Below are positions 16,950-25,929 of a DNA stretch of 64,000 nucleotides, piece after piece. How positions within the stretch are numbered: the stretch's first letter is position 1; each line of letters starts with the position of its first letter. This DNA comes from Spirochaetae bacterium HGW-Spirochaetae-1 (lineage in GTDB: Bacteria > Spirochaetota > UBA4802 > UBA5550): the NCBI GenBank assembly GCA_002839375.1, contig PGXY01000007.1, positions 186,001 through 250,000 on the forward strand, in the 5' to 3' direction. The notes under the pieces were generated by a model. It did no database searches, was not told the origin of the DNA, and worked only from the letters and a program-made list of their open reading frames with translations. The position numbers and the translations under genes are program-made.

Positions 16950-18500
16950 TCACCGGGCAGACATGGCCTCCCGGATGAACCGGAGCAGGTCCGTGGCCTT
17001 CATAATATCGCCCCTGCTCATTTCCCCATGAATATCCCCTGCCCTGCCGTGAATCCAGGCCCCCAGGGCTGCCGCCTCATAAAGAGGCATATCCCTGAGC
17101 ATGAGTGCCCCTGTAATGCCGGAAAGCACATCACCGGACCCGGCCGTGGCCAGGGACGCGTTTCCCGTGGTATTAATGAGCGTGCCTCCGTCGTGGCTGA
17201 TGATTGAACGGGGCCCCTTCAGCACTGACACGCACCCCGTGGTGCGCAAAAGTTCTCCCGCGGCCTTAAACCGGTTTCCGGCGACGCTCTCCACGTCGCT
17301 CTTCAGGATACGTGCCGCTTCCATGAAATGGGGCGTGATGATACACTGAAGCCCCGCCGGTACAGGCCTGTTCCGGATATATTCCGCGAAGTGATAGAGC
17401 CCGTCGCCGTCGATGAGGATACGCACCATGCCGGCCCCGACGGCATTCTCCATAACCTGTATAAAAACGTCCCGGGCCGTATCGCTTCGCCCCATGCCGG
17501 GACCTATTACCAGGGCATCGTAGCGCCGCGCCGAGAACAGTGCCCTGAGATCGCCTGCTGCGGGTATGGCATCGTTTCCGGCCGCGGTGGGCAAAGCGCC
17601 GGTAATGAGCTCCGGGATGGATCCGGCGATTATCTCCCTGGCGCGCGGCGTGGTCACGAGGGATATGAGTCCCACGCCCGTTTCCAGGGCAGCCATGGCC
17701 GTCATCATGATGGCCCCCTCCATACCGTCAAAACCGCCGATCAGAAGCAGGTGTCCATTATTGCTCTTGTTGATGTCCCTGTTCCGCTTCAGTGGGGCCA
17801 GGCGCGCATTTGCATATTCTTCATCTACCAGGGACACGGATATATCATTGCTCCCCGTAAGCACGGCGGGAAAACCGATATCTGCCACCGTCACTTTCCC
17901 GGCAAACTCCATGCCAGGCCAGGTCGCCACGGAAATCTTGGGCAGACCGATAGTCACGGTGAGATGGGCCCGCACTACGGGGCTGCCGGGCGCTTCGCCG
18001 TCCGAGGGCAGACCGCTGGGGAGATCGACGGAGATCACGGGCGCGGCACTGGCGTTCATGAGCTCGATAAGTGATGCTGCGGCGCCTTTTACCGGTCCGG
18101 TAAATCCCGTTCCAAAAAGGGCATCGACAATGATATCACAGGAATCCAGGTCGGCCTGTTTTTCCACCATGTCAGTGACGGGGATCACGGGGATGCCCGC
18201 TATGCCGCAGAGGTTGTAGTAGATACGGGCCGTTTCGGACATCTTTTTCACGCTTCCCGTGAAATAGACGGTCACAGCCGTTCCTTTATTATGGAGAAGA
18301 TAGGCGATGATGAATCCGTCGCCGCCGTTATTGCCGGCCCCGGCGCACACCGCAGCCCGGGCGACATGGCCGTATTCACGGTTAATTTCGTCCGCCACGG
18401 CCCTGCCGGCACAGGCCATGAGCACTTCGCCGGGGATGCCGTATCCTTCGATGGTATCCCTGTCTATTTTACGCATCTGTTCGGCTGTGACGACTTTCAT
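16950..18500 (-). CDS. nnr: Bifunctional NAD(P)HX epimerase / ADP-dependent dehydratase
   Basis: 516 residues, full length for the fused repair enzyme. The N-terminal YjeF epimerase domain (about 1-215) has GAGNNGGDGF at 54-63; the C-terminal carbohydrate-kinase-like dehydratase domain (about 235-516) has GHLLLIGG, VIGPGMGRS and TAGSGDVLSG. Together they epimerise and dehydrate hydrated NADH/NADPH back to the normal cofactors in the cytoplasm. It starts 4 bp after the stop of the propeller lipoprotein gene, so the two are co-transcribed; GGGAG precedes the ATG. Confidence 0.94.
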   Translation of the reverse strand: MKVVTAEQMRKIDRDTIEGYGIPGEVLMACAGRAVADEINREYGHVARAAVCAGAGNNGGDGFIIAYLLHNKGTAVTVYFTGSVKKMSETARIYYNLCGIAGIPVIPVTDMVEKQADLDSCDIIVDALFGTGFTGPVKGAAASLIELMNASAAPVISVDLPSGLPSDGEAPGSPVVRAHLTVTIGLPKISVATWPGMEFAGKVTVADIGFPAVLTGSNDISVSLVDEEYANARLAPLKRNRDINKSNNGHLLLIGGFDGMEGAIMMTAMAALETGVGLISLVTTPRAREIIAGSIPELITGALPTAAGNDAIPAAGDLRALFSARRYDALVIGPGMGRSDTARDVFIQVMENAVGAGMVRILIDGDGLYHFAEYIRNRPVPAGLQCIITPHFMEAARILKSDVESVAGNRFKAAGELLRTTGCVSVLKGPRSIISHDGGTLINTTGNASLATAGSGDVLSGITGALMLRDMPLYEAAALGAWIHGRAGDIHGEMSRGDIMKATDLLRFIREAMSAR

Positions 18501-18504
18501 CGCA

Positions 18505-19593
18505 TCACTCCCATTCCAGGACCGTTATTCCCTTCTTGGAAAGGTGGTAGGAATATATCCTGCCCGATTCATCCCCTATTATTTTCGAGTAAAGATACGT
18601 GACATCGTTAAAATTGAGCTGGATATTATTGATGATATGCCCTTCCATGTTGCAGATCATGAAACGGTAGTTGCTACCTTCAATATTCCAGAAATAGAGA
18701 TGCTTGTCATCCACTATATTAAACAGGACATTTTTAGGATCGGGGATATTGATAATCTCCCTCCCGATTTTGGCGTTCTTAATGGAATAGTCATAGACCT
18801 TGTGATATTTCAACCGCTTGTTATGATAGTAGGCCACGCTGATGAGAATGGTCTCACCGTTCTGATACACCTTGGCGTTCTCGATCTTTCCTTCGAAAAT
18901 ATCATCGCCTTCTTTTTCACTGAAATTAATGGTTTCCAGGTTCATGAAAAAGTCCCTCTTCTTTCCGGAAAAGCGGTATACGCTCCAGGAGTCGAAGGAA
19001 CGGGAGATGACAAAAAGCCTTTCCCGCTCATCAACATACAGGCTGTCGACATAATAAAAGGGAAGATCAGGTGTTCCCCTCTGGCCCAGGGTGTGCTGCA
19101 GCTTCCCCTTCTTATCGAAGACCAGTATGTAGGAGGGAGAAAAATCCATCTCCTCGCTCTGCCCTGTCCTGGGCACTCCTCCAGTCCCGGGGAGACGGTT
19201 CTGAACGTAAATTCTTCCATCGCGGTCCATTGTAAAGGAGCCGATGGCGCTGAAGGTAAAGGGAACCGCCGTCACCTTCGACGTGTCCACGTTTTTTGCG
19301 TCGCCGATGACAAGATCAACCTCACCGTCGGGATCTATGATCTGCACCCTTTTAAGGATATTATCCGTCGTGATTACCTTGCCGTTGTACACGCCAACAC
19401 CGAAGGAAAAATCATTAAGGGCGTAGTCGTCAAAATTGACGGCAATTTTTCCGGCCGCAGTGCCGTTTTCTATAAATGCAAACTGTTTCGATTTAAGATT
19501 GCTCACCTTCCACTGCATGCAGGAATGCAGAAACATGGCTGAAAATATAAAGAGCAAAACAAAGACTTTTCTCATGGTGGACGTTAACCTCAT
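18505..19593 (-). CDS. Lipoprotein with beta-propeller-like repeats (LIC_12708-like)
   Basis: 362 residues with a lipoprotein signal ending LHSC (Cys25). The mature part carries repeated strand patterns ending in phrases such as GRIYVQNR, ERLFVISR and GRIYSYHL, as in six-bladed NHL/TolB-type propellers. From memory it resembles a spirochaete lipoprotein family named after Leptospira LIC_12708; this could not be verified here. An internal ATG at residue 7 is an alternative start. It is encoded directly upstream of nnr, but no functional link is evident. Function unknown. Confidence 0.72.
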   Translation of the reverse strand: MRLTSTMRKVFVLLFIFSAMFLHSCMQWKVSNLKSKQFAFIENGTAAGKIAVNFDDYALNDFSFGVGVYNGKVITTDNILKRVQIIDPDGEVDLVIGDAKNVDTSKVTAVPFTFSAIGSFTMDRDGRIYVQNRLPGTGGVPRTGQSEEMDFSPSYILVFDKKGKLQHTLGQRGTPDLPFYYVDSLYVDERERLFVISRSFDSWSVYRFSGKKRDFFMNLETINFSEKEGDDIFEGKIENAKVYQNGETILISVAYYHNKRLKYHKVYDYSIKNAKIGREIINIPDPKNVLFNIVDDKHLYFWNIEGSNYRFMICNMEGHIINNIQLNFNDVTYLYSKIIGDESGRIYSYHLSKKGITVLEWE

Positions 19594-19866
19594 AATCTTT
19601 ATCGTTAATTTTTGAAGGAAAATACCATTTACGATTTGAAATCGTAATGATCATTATAGCAAGCGAAATTAGGCTTAGATAAGGAAAAAATCAGTACCCC
19701 AGCCTGCCTTATTGTCGTGGAACTCCATTTATTATCTTGACAAATATAAAATCATAAAAAATCTGTTTAATAAAGAAAACGTATCGTCGGTGCCTGAAAT
19801 CAATAATCAGGACTGACCGTTCATTCACCTATAAAAACACAATATTTACACAAAAGGGGTAAAAAG

Positions 19867-21024
19867 ATGAATTTTAATTTAACAGAAGAACAACAAATGG
19901 TTAAAGATATGTGCCGCCAGTTCGCCGAGAATGAGCTTAAACCCAAAGCCGAGCATTACGACAAGACCCATGAATTTCCCTGGGACCATGTAAAGAAACT
20001 GAAAGAAATGGGCATGTTCGGCGTTGTGTATCCCGATAAGTACAACGGTGCCGGCATGGATTATCTCTGCTATGCCATAGCAGTGGAGGAGCTCTCCCGG
20101 GGCTGCGCATCCACGGGCGTTATTATTTCGGCCCACAATTCCCTGTGCCTCTCCCCCATCTATTATTTCGGAACCGAGGAGCACAAGCAGAAATATGTAT
20201 CGAAGCTCACAACGGGCGAGTGGATCGGCTGTTTCGGCATAACCGAACCGGAAGCAGGTTCCGACGCAGCCGGAACCAAGACGACAGCTGAACTGAAAAA
20301 CGGCAAATGGGTCCTCAACGGAACAAAAAACTTTATCACTAACGGCGGAGTGGCCGATGTGGCCGTTGTCACGGCCGTAACTGATAAGGGTATCGGCCAC
20401 AAGGGCCTGAGCTTCTTCATCATTGAGAAAGGAACTCCCGGATTCAGCGTTGGGAAAACCGAGGACAAGCTGGGAATATGCGCCTCCTCCACGACAGAAC
20501 TGGTTTTTGACAACTGCGAGATTCCCGAGAGCAACATGCTGGGAAAAAGGGGCGACGGCTTCAAGATAGCCATGCACACCCTGGACGGCGGCCGCGTGGG
20601 GATCGCAGCCCAGGCCCTGGGAATAGCCCAGGCCGCACTGGACGACGCCGCAGCCTATGCCAAGGAAAGAAAGCAGTTCGGTAAATCCATCTCCAACTTC
20701 CAGGCCATCCAGTGGATGCTGGCCGACATGGCCACGGAGATCGAGGCATCCCGTCTGCTGGTATACCAGGCAGCCAACTACATGCAGATATGCGAAGGAA
20801 AGCGCCAGACCTACTCTAAGTACTGCGCCATGGCGAAACTATACGCTTCCGAAACGTCGCACCGCGTGACCCACAAGGCCATTCAGATCTTCGGGGGATA
20901 CGGTTACACCAAGGACTATCCTGCCGAGCGATACTACCGCGACGCCAGAATCACGGAGATCTATGAGGGAACATCGGAAATCCAGCGGATGGTTATCGCC
21001 AACAATGTATTGAACGAATACTAG
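19867..21024 (+). CDS. Short-chain (butyryl-type) acyl-CoA dehydrogenase
   Basis: 385 residues, the usual length. The FAD-binding signatures GCFGITEPEAGSDAAG and FITNGG are present, and Glu367 in YEGTSE is at the position of the catalytic base of butyryl-CoA dehydrogenases. The helical C-terminal part has RKQFGKSISNFQAIQWMLADM and IQIFGGYGYTKDYP. It oxidises a short-chain acyl-CoA to the enoyl-CoA, or works in reverse with an electron-transfer flavoprotein; no etf genes are in the window. A TetR regulator gene follows, after a terminator. Confidence 0.93.
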   Translation: MNFNLTEEQQMVKDMCRQFAENELKPKAEHYDKTHEFPWDHVKKLKEMGMFGVVYPDKYNGAGMDYLCYAIAVEELSRGCASTGVIISAHNSLCLSPIYYFGTEEHKQKYVSKLTTGEWIGCFGITEPEAGSDAAGTKTTAELKNGKWVLNGTKNFITNGGVADVAVVTAVTDKGIGHKGLSFFIIEKGTPGFSVGKTEDKLGICASSTTELVFDNCEIPESNMLGKRGDGFKIAMHTLDGGRVGIAAQALGIAQAALDDAAAYAKERKQFGKSISNFQAIQWMLADMATEIEASRLLVYQAANYMQICEGKRQTYSKYCAMAKLYASETSHRVTHKAIQIFGGYGYTKDYPAERYYRDARITEIYEGTSEIQRMVIANNVLNEY

Positions 21025-21046
21025 AATTCATTGATGCGATAAAAAC

Positions 21047-21080
21047 AAAAGGGCTCCCGCGAAGGGGGCCCTTTTATTTT
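21047..21080 (+). terminator. Rho-independent terminator after acyl-CoA dehydrogenase
   Basis: AAAAGGGCTCC pairs with GGGGGCCCTTTT around a short loop, followed by a T-rich stretch, 22 bp after the stop codon. The T-runs on both sides could make it bidirectional. Confidence 0.85.
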
Positions 21081-21197
21081 TCACCTTGGAATAAATACTG
21101 TTATTTATTTGACAAATCAGTCCGCAGCCATGCCTTTTGATTCTTATCAGTTTCCTGGTTGTAAGGACACTGTTGAATCTATTTACAGGATATTATC

Positions 21198-21842
21198 ATG
21201 ACAAAACCGGCGCGGAATGAACAGGAAGTAGAGGTTATAAAAAACCTGATCCTCGACAATGCTCTTTATATTCTCATACATGACGGGTTTGACATGCTCA
21301 CCATGAGAAAAATCGCCTCGCGGAGCGGCATGTCCGCCACCAATATATATAACTATTTTTCCAACAAGGATGAAATCTATCTTTCCATTGTCATCAGGGG
21401 ATTTGAGAAACTCCATTCCCGGTTCCAGTCCATCTGTGAAACATACACCGATCCCCTGGAGCGCGGCAGGGAACTGGCCAGGGCTTATTTTAATTTCGGT
21501 TTCGACGAACGTCATTATTACGAAATCATGTTCACGCGCTCCACGCCTAAATACAACGATTACCTGGGTACGCCCATGGAGAAGCTGGCTGCTGTGGAAA
21601 TGGATTATTCCATGAAAATCGTGGAGATGGCGGGAAAGACCATCGAAGAGGTAACCTCATCGCAGCAGGAGCCCGATACAAACAGCGATAATACGGGTAT
21701 GAAGGTTATGCAGGTCTGGGGTCTCCTTCACGGCATAATTTCACTGTATCACAGTAATATCGCGCAATACATCGTCAGTGATTCTTCGCAGGTCGTGGAG
21801 AAAATAATGAGTGATATTACCGCCCTGCTCAAACCCATATAA
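21198..21842 (+). CDS. TetR-family transcriptional regulator
   Basis: 214 residues. The N-terminal helix-turn-helix reads TMRKIASRSGMSATNIYNYFSNKDEIY (about 35-61), the standard TetR pattern, followed by a helical ligand-binding domain. It follows the acyl-CoA dehydrogenase gene but is separated from it by a terminator; it may control that gene, as TetR proteins of fatty-acid metabolism do. I see no clear TetR operator immediately upstream of either gene. Confidence 0.9.
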   Translation: MTKPARNEQEVEVIKNLILDNALYILIHDGFDMLTMRKIASRSGMSATNIYNYFSNKDEIYLSIVIRGFEKLHSRFQSICETYTDPLERGRELARAYFNFGFDERHYYEIMFTRSTPKYNDYLGTPMEKLAAVEMDYSMKIVEMAGKTIEEVTSSQQEPDTNSDNTGMKVMQVWGLLHGIISLYHSNIAQYIVSDSSQVVEKIMSDITALLKPI

Positions 21843-21917
21843 GCCCTTTCAGAACAATGTAGCACCACTGCGTCTTTCACACGTACCTTGCGGCAGGTCC
21901 CCCGTGTCCGGAGCCCT

Positions 21918-23879
21918 CTATATTGTGTCCTTACCACCGAAATAATGGACAACACTGATCCTGTTCTTTCCGCAGGCCTTTGATTTATAGAGGGCAATAT
22001 CAGCAAGGGCCACCAGGTCCTTGATCTCGGGACACGTCCTTTCAGGAGACAGAACGGCGATGCCGAAACTGCCCCTCACCTGCACCCCGGGAAAATCGTC
22101 GAAATGGATCTCTTCGAAACATACCCGGAGCCGGTTGGCAATCGATACGGCCTTTTCCTCGTCACAGTACGGCAGGCCCAGGATAAACTCATCACCGCCG
22201 TAGCGCCCTGCGACATCATAAGCCCTGATGACGCTTTCCTGAATTTCGAGCCGCCCCTCATCTCCCGGCGCGTTTCCTCCCGTGAGCTCACCCTTCATTA
22301 TATGAGCCACCTTCACGAGGATCATATCTCCCAGCTGATGCCCGTATCGGTCGTTCAATCCCTTGAAATTGTCCAGGTCCAGCATGGCGACGCACATGGA
22401 AAACCCGATGCGCTGTGATTCGTTCATGACGGCGGCAAGACGGTCATGGATGGCCGCATGGTTAAACAGGCCCGTGAGTCCGTCACGCAGCGCCATTTCG
22501 GAAAGCAGCATGTTTTTGCTCTCCAGTTCTTTCAGGGCGTCCTTGAGCTGTCCGGTCCTTTCCTCCACACTGGCTTCCAGATTCACGTTCAGTTCCTCGA
22601 TCCTTTTTGTCATATCGATGGATCTGGAAACCAGCACCAGTGCTATCCCCGTATAGAGCGCCATGGCCGAATAAGGGAAATACATATCGTTAAAGTGATA
22701 TCCGCCTATATGGAAATCAGCATTGAAGCCCTTTCCCAGGTACACCACGCCGTCATGGAGAGCACCCAGGATTACGGCTATGCCGAAAAAACTGAACATC
22801 CCCGAATAGGGCCTCTTTTTGTACAGTGCGGAAATATGACATGAAATATTGTACAGGCCGATATTCATCGTAAGGGACGTCACAAGTAAAAAATAGAAAT
22901 CGGCATTGGATCTATGGACCAGAAAAACGGCAATGAATCCGGCACAGGCCAGGTACGTCCAGAGAAATCGTTCCGTCCATATGCGCTTTAAATCATAAAA
23001 CCGGTGCAGAAAAATGGGATGCGCCACATTGAGGGCTATCCAGGAAAGAGCAAGCACCTTGAATCGCAGCAGTGTCGTGGGAAATATCCTCCAGTTGATG
23101 CACAGCTCAAAGACTACGAAAAAACCAACCACGAGTTGAAGGGCGTAGTAAAAATACACTGTTTCATCGGGCTGCCTGATATAGAAAATGGCGAAGATAA
23201 TGAAGAGTGTTGTGCCCATGGCGATGATAAAAAAACTCATGGTTATGCGGAGAAAGTGGGCCATATCGGCGTCAAATTTCCATTCCGCGTAGGGAAGAAA
23301 TTCCGGATTCCCCAGCAATTCTCCAAAGATATAGTAGGATATTCGCACGGCCACGACATTCTCTTCTCCATATTTTATGAGCTTCGCCGGTACCATGTAA
23401 TGCCGGGGAAAATTCCACATGGAATGCTCCCGGGGAGGAAAACTGCCCGTGCTTCCCACTTTTTCTCCATTAAAAAATGTTTCGTCGGCATTTCCTATTC
23501 TACCCAGGCTGAGCCCCATGGGTTCACCGGATAATTCTTTATCTACGTGTATTCTTTTACGTATCCACAGCACTCCGTCAACGCCCTTGCCTTTACTTTT
23601 AGAATACCTTATTAGATTTCCCGGAAGATTAATTTCATCCCAGGAATCAACGTTCAGACCGGGATCGGCATAGCGCCGGTCATCGCCGAGAATGATCTTC
23701 CAGGGGCCCGAGAGGGAGATGTTCGTTGCCGGGGGGGAGCTTTCAGTGTTCGTGTCCGCCGCTGCCGGAAAAGGGGCGGTCTGCAGTGCGATAAAAAACG
23801 CAAAAGTGCTGAATATACATTTCGTTATGCGAAAGTCCATTATTGCATATAATAATACGGATATAAAATTTTCAAGCAT
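21918..23879 (-). CDS. Membrane diguanylate cyclase with 7TMR-DISM sensor
   Basis: 653 residues: signal peptide (about 14-40), a periplasmic jelly-roll sensor (about 50-190) with GPWKIILGDDRRYADPG, seven membrane segments (about 205-400), a short coiled coil (about 415-465) and a GGDEF domain. The active-site GGDEF is intact at 561-565 and the inhibitory I-site RAYD lies five residues upstream (552-555), so both c-di-GMP synthesis and feedback inhibition are expected. The ligand may be a carbohydrate, judging from the family. An alternative start is the ATG at 23840. No Shine-Dalgarno is evident at either start. Confidence 0.9.
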   Translation of the reverse strand: MLENFISVLLYAIMDFRITKCIFSTFAFFIALQTAPFPAAADTNTESSPPATNISLSGPWKIILGDDRRYADPGLNVDSWDEINLPGNLIRYSKSKGKGVDGVLWIRKRIHVDKELSGEPMGLSLGRIGNADETFFNGEKVGSTGSFPPREHSMWNFPRHYMVPAKLIKYGEENVVAVRISYYIFGELLGNPEFLPYAEWKFDADMAHFLRITMSFFIIAMGTTLFIIFAIFYIRQPDETVYFYYALQLVVGFFVVFELCINWRIFPTTLLRFKVLALSWIALNVAHPIFLHRFYDLKRIWTERFLWTYLACAGFIAVFLVHRSNADFYFLLVTSLTMNIGLYNISCHISALYKKRPYSGMFSFFGIAVILGALHDGVVYLGKGFNADFHIGGYHFNDMYFPYSAMALYTGIALVLVSRSIDMTKRIEELNVNLEASVEERTGQLKDALKELESKNMLLSEMALRDGLTGLFNHAAIHDRLAAVMNESQRIGFSMCVAMLDLDNFKGLNDRYGHQLGDMILVKVAHIMKGELTGGNAPGDEGRLEIQESVIRAYDVAGRYGGDEFILGLPYCDEEKAVSIANRLRVCFEEIHFDDFPGVQVRGSFGIAVLSPERTCPEIKDLVALADIALYKSKACGKNRISVVHYFGGKDTI

Positions 23880-23916
23880 GTTTTCGCCGTTATGTCCGTA
23901 AACGGCAAAATAGAAA

Positions 23917-24336
23917 TCACCGGTCCTTCATGAATATTTCACGGATTATATTAAAAAGTGCATCTTCATCGGAAGCATTTTTTTCTATACTGAAGAAACC
24001 CACACGCAGCGATATTTTACTGTTGTCTCTCCAGGGCCACCATGCGCCAAAAAGAGTAACCTCCCCTTCACCGGCGGTGAACAGGAGCTGTCCCTTTTCC
24101 AGTCCCGCAAAGGACTTCACCAGCTTGATCTCCTGCTTGGAGGCTTTCTTCACCGTGGAAGAATCATAGCAATTATTATACATGTCCATCAGGGCCTTTT
24201 TTACCGTTTCACCCTTTGTACCGTCGAAGGTCAAGAGGCAGGCATGAAATCGTTCATCGGGCTGCCAGGCCGTATCAGTGGCTGCCCCTGAAAAATAATC
24301 TCTTATTTTAAAACAGCACTCTTTTAATGATTCCAT
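23917..24336 (-). CDS. Hypothetical protein
   Basis: 139 residues, acidic-basic mixed, no signal peptide or membrane segment, no family recognised. The middle has short strands (QLLFTAGEGEVTLFGAWWPW) and the C-terminus is helical. It lies 37 bp upstream of the diguanylate cyclase gene on the same strand and may share its transcript. Confidence 0.6.
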   Translation of the reverse strand: MESLKECCFKIRDYFSGAATDTAWQPDERFHACLLTFDGTKGETVKKALMDMYNNCYDSSTVKKASKQEIKLVKSFAGLEKGQLLFTAGEGEVTLFGAWWPWRDNSKISLRVGFFSIEKNASDEDALFNIIREIFMKDR

Positions 24337-24447
24337 AATGATTTATTCTCTAATATTAATTTTAGTTTTAATGCCAGTTAATTGTATTTTGTTTCTCCTA
24401 TTAATTCAATAAAACAAATTGGGATGGCAAAAAAAAGCAAATAGCAC

Positions 24448-24485
24448 TTGACAATTGCATTTAAAGTTAACATTGTTAACTTTAA
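24448..24485 (+). promoter_or_regulatory. Putative promoter with perfect 25-bp palindromic operator
   Basis: A consensus -35 box TTGACA at 24448-24453 is followed by the palindrome TTAAAGTTAACA-T-TGTTAACTTTAA (24461-24485, 12-bp arms, no mismatch), which covers the expected -10 region. It contains GTTAAC twice. It lies 26 bp before the start codon of the aminotransferase operon. A dimeric repressor site is the simplest reading; the regulator is unknown and not obviously encoded next door. Confidence 0.72.
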
Positions 24486-24511
24486 CATAGTTTCACATGG
24501 GGGAAAACATA

Positions 24512-25918
24512 ATGATCATCAGGGAAAAAGAAACCGGTTCCATTAGTCATGGAGAAAAAAACCGCATCGTCCAGACCTTTTCGCGGCATATTAACAGCGG
24601 ACAGGTCAAATACCTGAAGGCGGGACATCTCGATGTGCTCGAAACGGAACGACGGTCCGTGCGCTTCGTTGATCCCGTCAGCGGGAAAGTCATGATAGAC
24701 TGCTTCACATCGGCAGGATGTTTCAATGTGGGGAGAAGCAATCCCGTCATAATCAGGGCCATGGAAGAAGCGCTGGAAACCCTGGACATGGGAACATCAA
24801 CACTTATCTCAACTCACAAGGTGGCCCTGGCAGAGCGGCTCGCGGCCCTTGGTCCCGGCGACCTGAACAATGTTCTGTTTGCTTCGGGCGGCGGTGATGC
24901 CATAGATTGCGCCTTAAAGCTGGCCCGGGGCTCAACGGGACGCTCCCACATAATTTCAACGGTAAAGGCCTATCACGGGCACACAGGCTTCGCCCTTTCG
25001 GCAAACGGCAAGGAGCATTACCGGAAATATTTCGAGCCCCTCATGCCCCGGTTTTCCTTTGTCCCATTCAACGACCTGGAGGCGGTACGGGACGCAATAA
25101 CCAATGACACGGCAGCCATAATTGTTGAGCCCGTACAGGGGGAGGCGGGCATTTTCGTAGCCGGCAATGAATACCTCAGGGGCCTCCGCCGTGTCTGCGA
25201 CGAAAAGAATATCATCCTCATCTTCGACGAAGTCCAGACCGGTTTCGGCAGGACCGGCAAATTTTTCGCCTGCGAACATTCCGGCGTGGTCCCTGATATA
25301 CTGGCCATGGCAAAATCCATCGGCGGGGGTATGTTTCCCAACGGTGCCGTCCTGTATCGTGATAACGGCCTCCTTACGGGCTTTGTCTGCCACAATCCCG
25401 GTTTCCACCCTACCTATACGGGAGGCTCCGACCTGGGCTGCCATATTTCGCTCAGGGTCATTGATTACATCATGGAAAACAATCTCCTTGAAAGGGCAAG
25501 CCGTAACGGCAAGAAACTGAAAGAAGCTCTGGAGCAACTGCGCCGCGAGAATCCAAAAATCATCCGGGAGGTACGCGGTATCGGCATGATGGTTGGGATC
25601 GAATACATCCACGAGTTCCTGGGACCCATGATGTCCGATGCCCTGGCAAAGAACGGCGTTTTTGCGGCATACTCGGGCAATGCCCCGCAGGTAATGCGCT
25701 TCATGCTCCCCATCGCCGCCGCCGATGAGGATGTGGACGAGGTAATCGGGGCCATAGGCAAGGCAGTGGAGTCAATGAAAACACTGCTGCCCATTGCCCT
25801 CCCGGCGGCAAAGATTCCGGGAGTTCTGAAGCTACTCAACAATGAAAGAGTCCAGACCGTTGTATTCAACTGGATACGGTCACTGGAGGATTTTTTCAGC
25901 GGTGTTAACAGGAAATAA
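24512..25918 (+). CDS. Class III aminotransferase, PLP lysine present
   Basis: 468 residues. PLP-binding features of fold type I subgroup II are present: GGGDAID, KAYHGHTGF, FDEVQTGFGRTG and the Schiff-base Lys268 in MAKSIGGG. A roughly 45-residue C-terminal extension follows the usual domain. The start at 24512 is preferred over 24497 because GGGGGAAA lies just before it. It is the first gene of a three-gene operon with a lysine-less paralogue and a zinc-type dehydrogenase. The substrate (an amine, amino acid or omega-amino acid) cannot be told from the sequence. Confidence 0.88.
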   Translation: MIIREKETGSISHGEKNRIVQTFSRHINSGQVKYLKAGHLDVLETERRSVRFVDPVSGKVMIDCFTSAGCFNVGRSNPVIIRAMEEALETLDMGTSTLISTHKVALAERLAALGPGDLNNVLFASGGGDAIDCALKLARGSTGRSHIISTVKAYHGHTGFALSANGKEHYRKYFEPLMPRFSFVPFNDLEAVRDAITNDTAAIIVEPVQGEAGIFVAGNEYLRGLRRVCDEKNIILIFDEVQTGFGRTGKFFACEHSGVVPDILAMAKSIGGGMFPNGAVLYRDNGLLTGFVCHNPGFHPTYTGGSDLGCHISLRVIDYIMENNLLERASRNGKKLKEALEQLRRENPKIIREVRGIGMMVGIEYIHEFLGPMMSDALAKNGVFAAYSGNAPQVMRFMLPIAAADEDVDEVIGAIGKAVESMKTLLPIALPAAKIPGVLKLLNNERVQTVVFNWIRSLEDFFSGVNRK

Positions 25919-25929
25919 AGGAGACTGTC

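Noticed and set aside
18307-19542. Long open frame (about 410 residues) on the plus strand
   Set aside because: It is antisense to nnr and the propeller lipoprotein gene, both with clear signatures, and has no ribosome site or recognisable domain.
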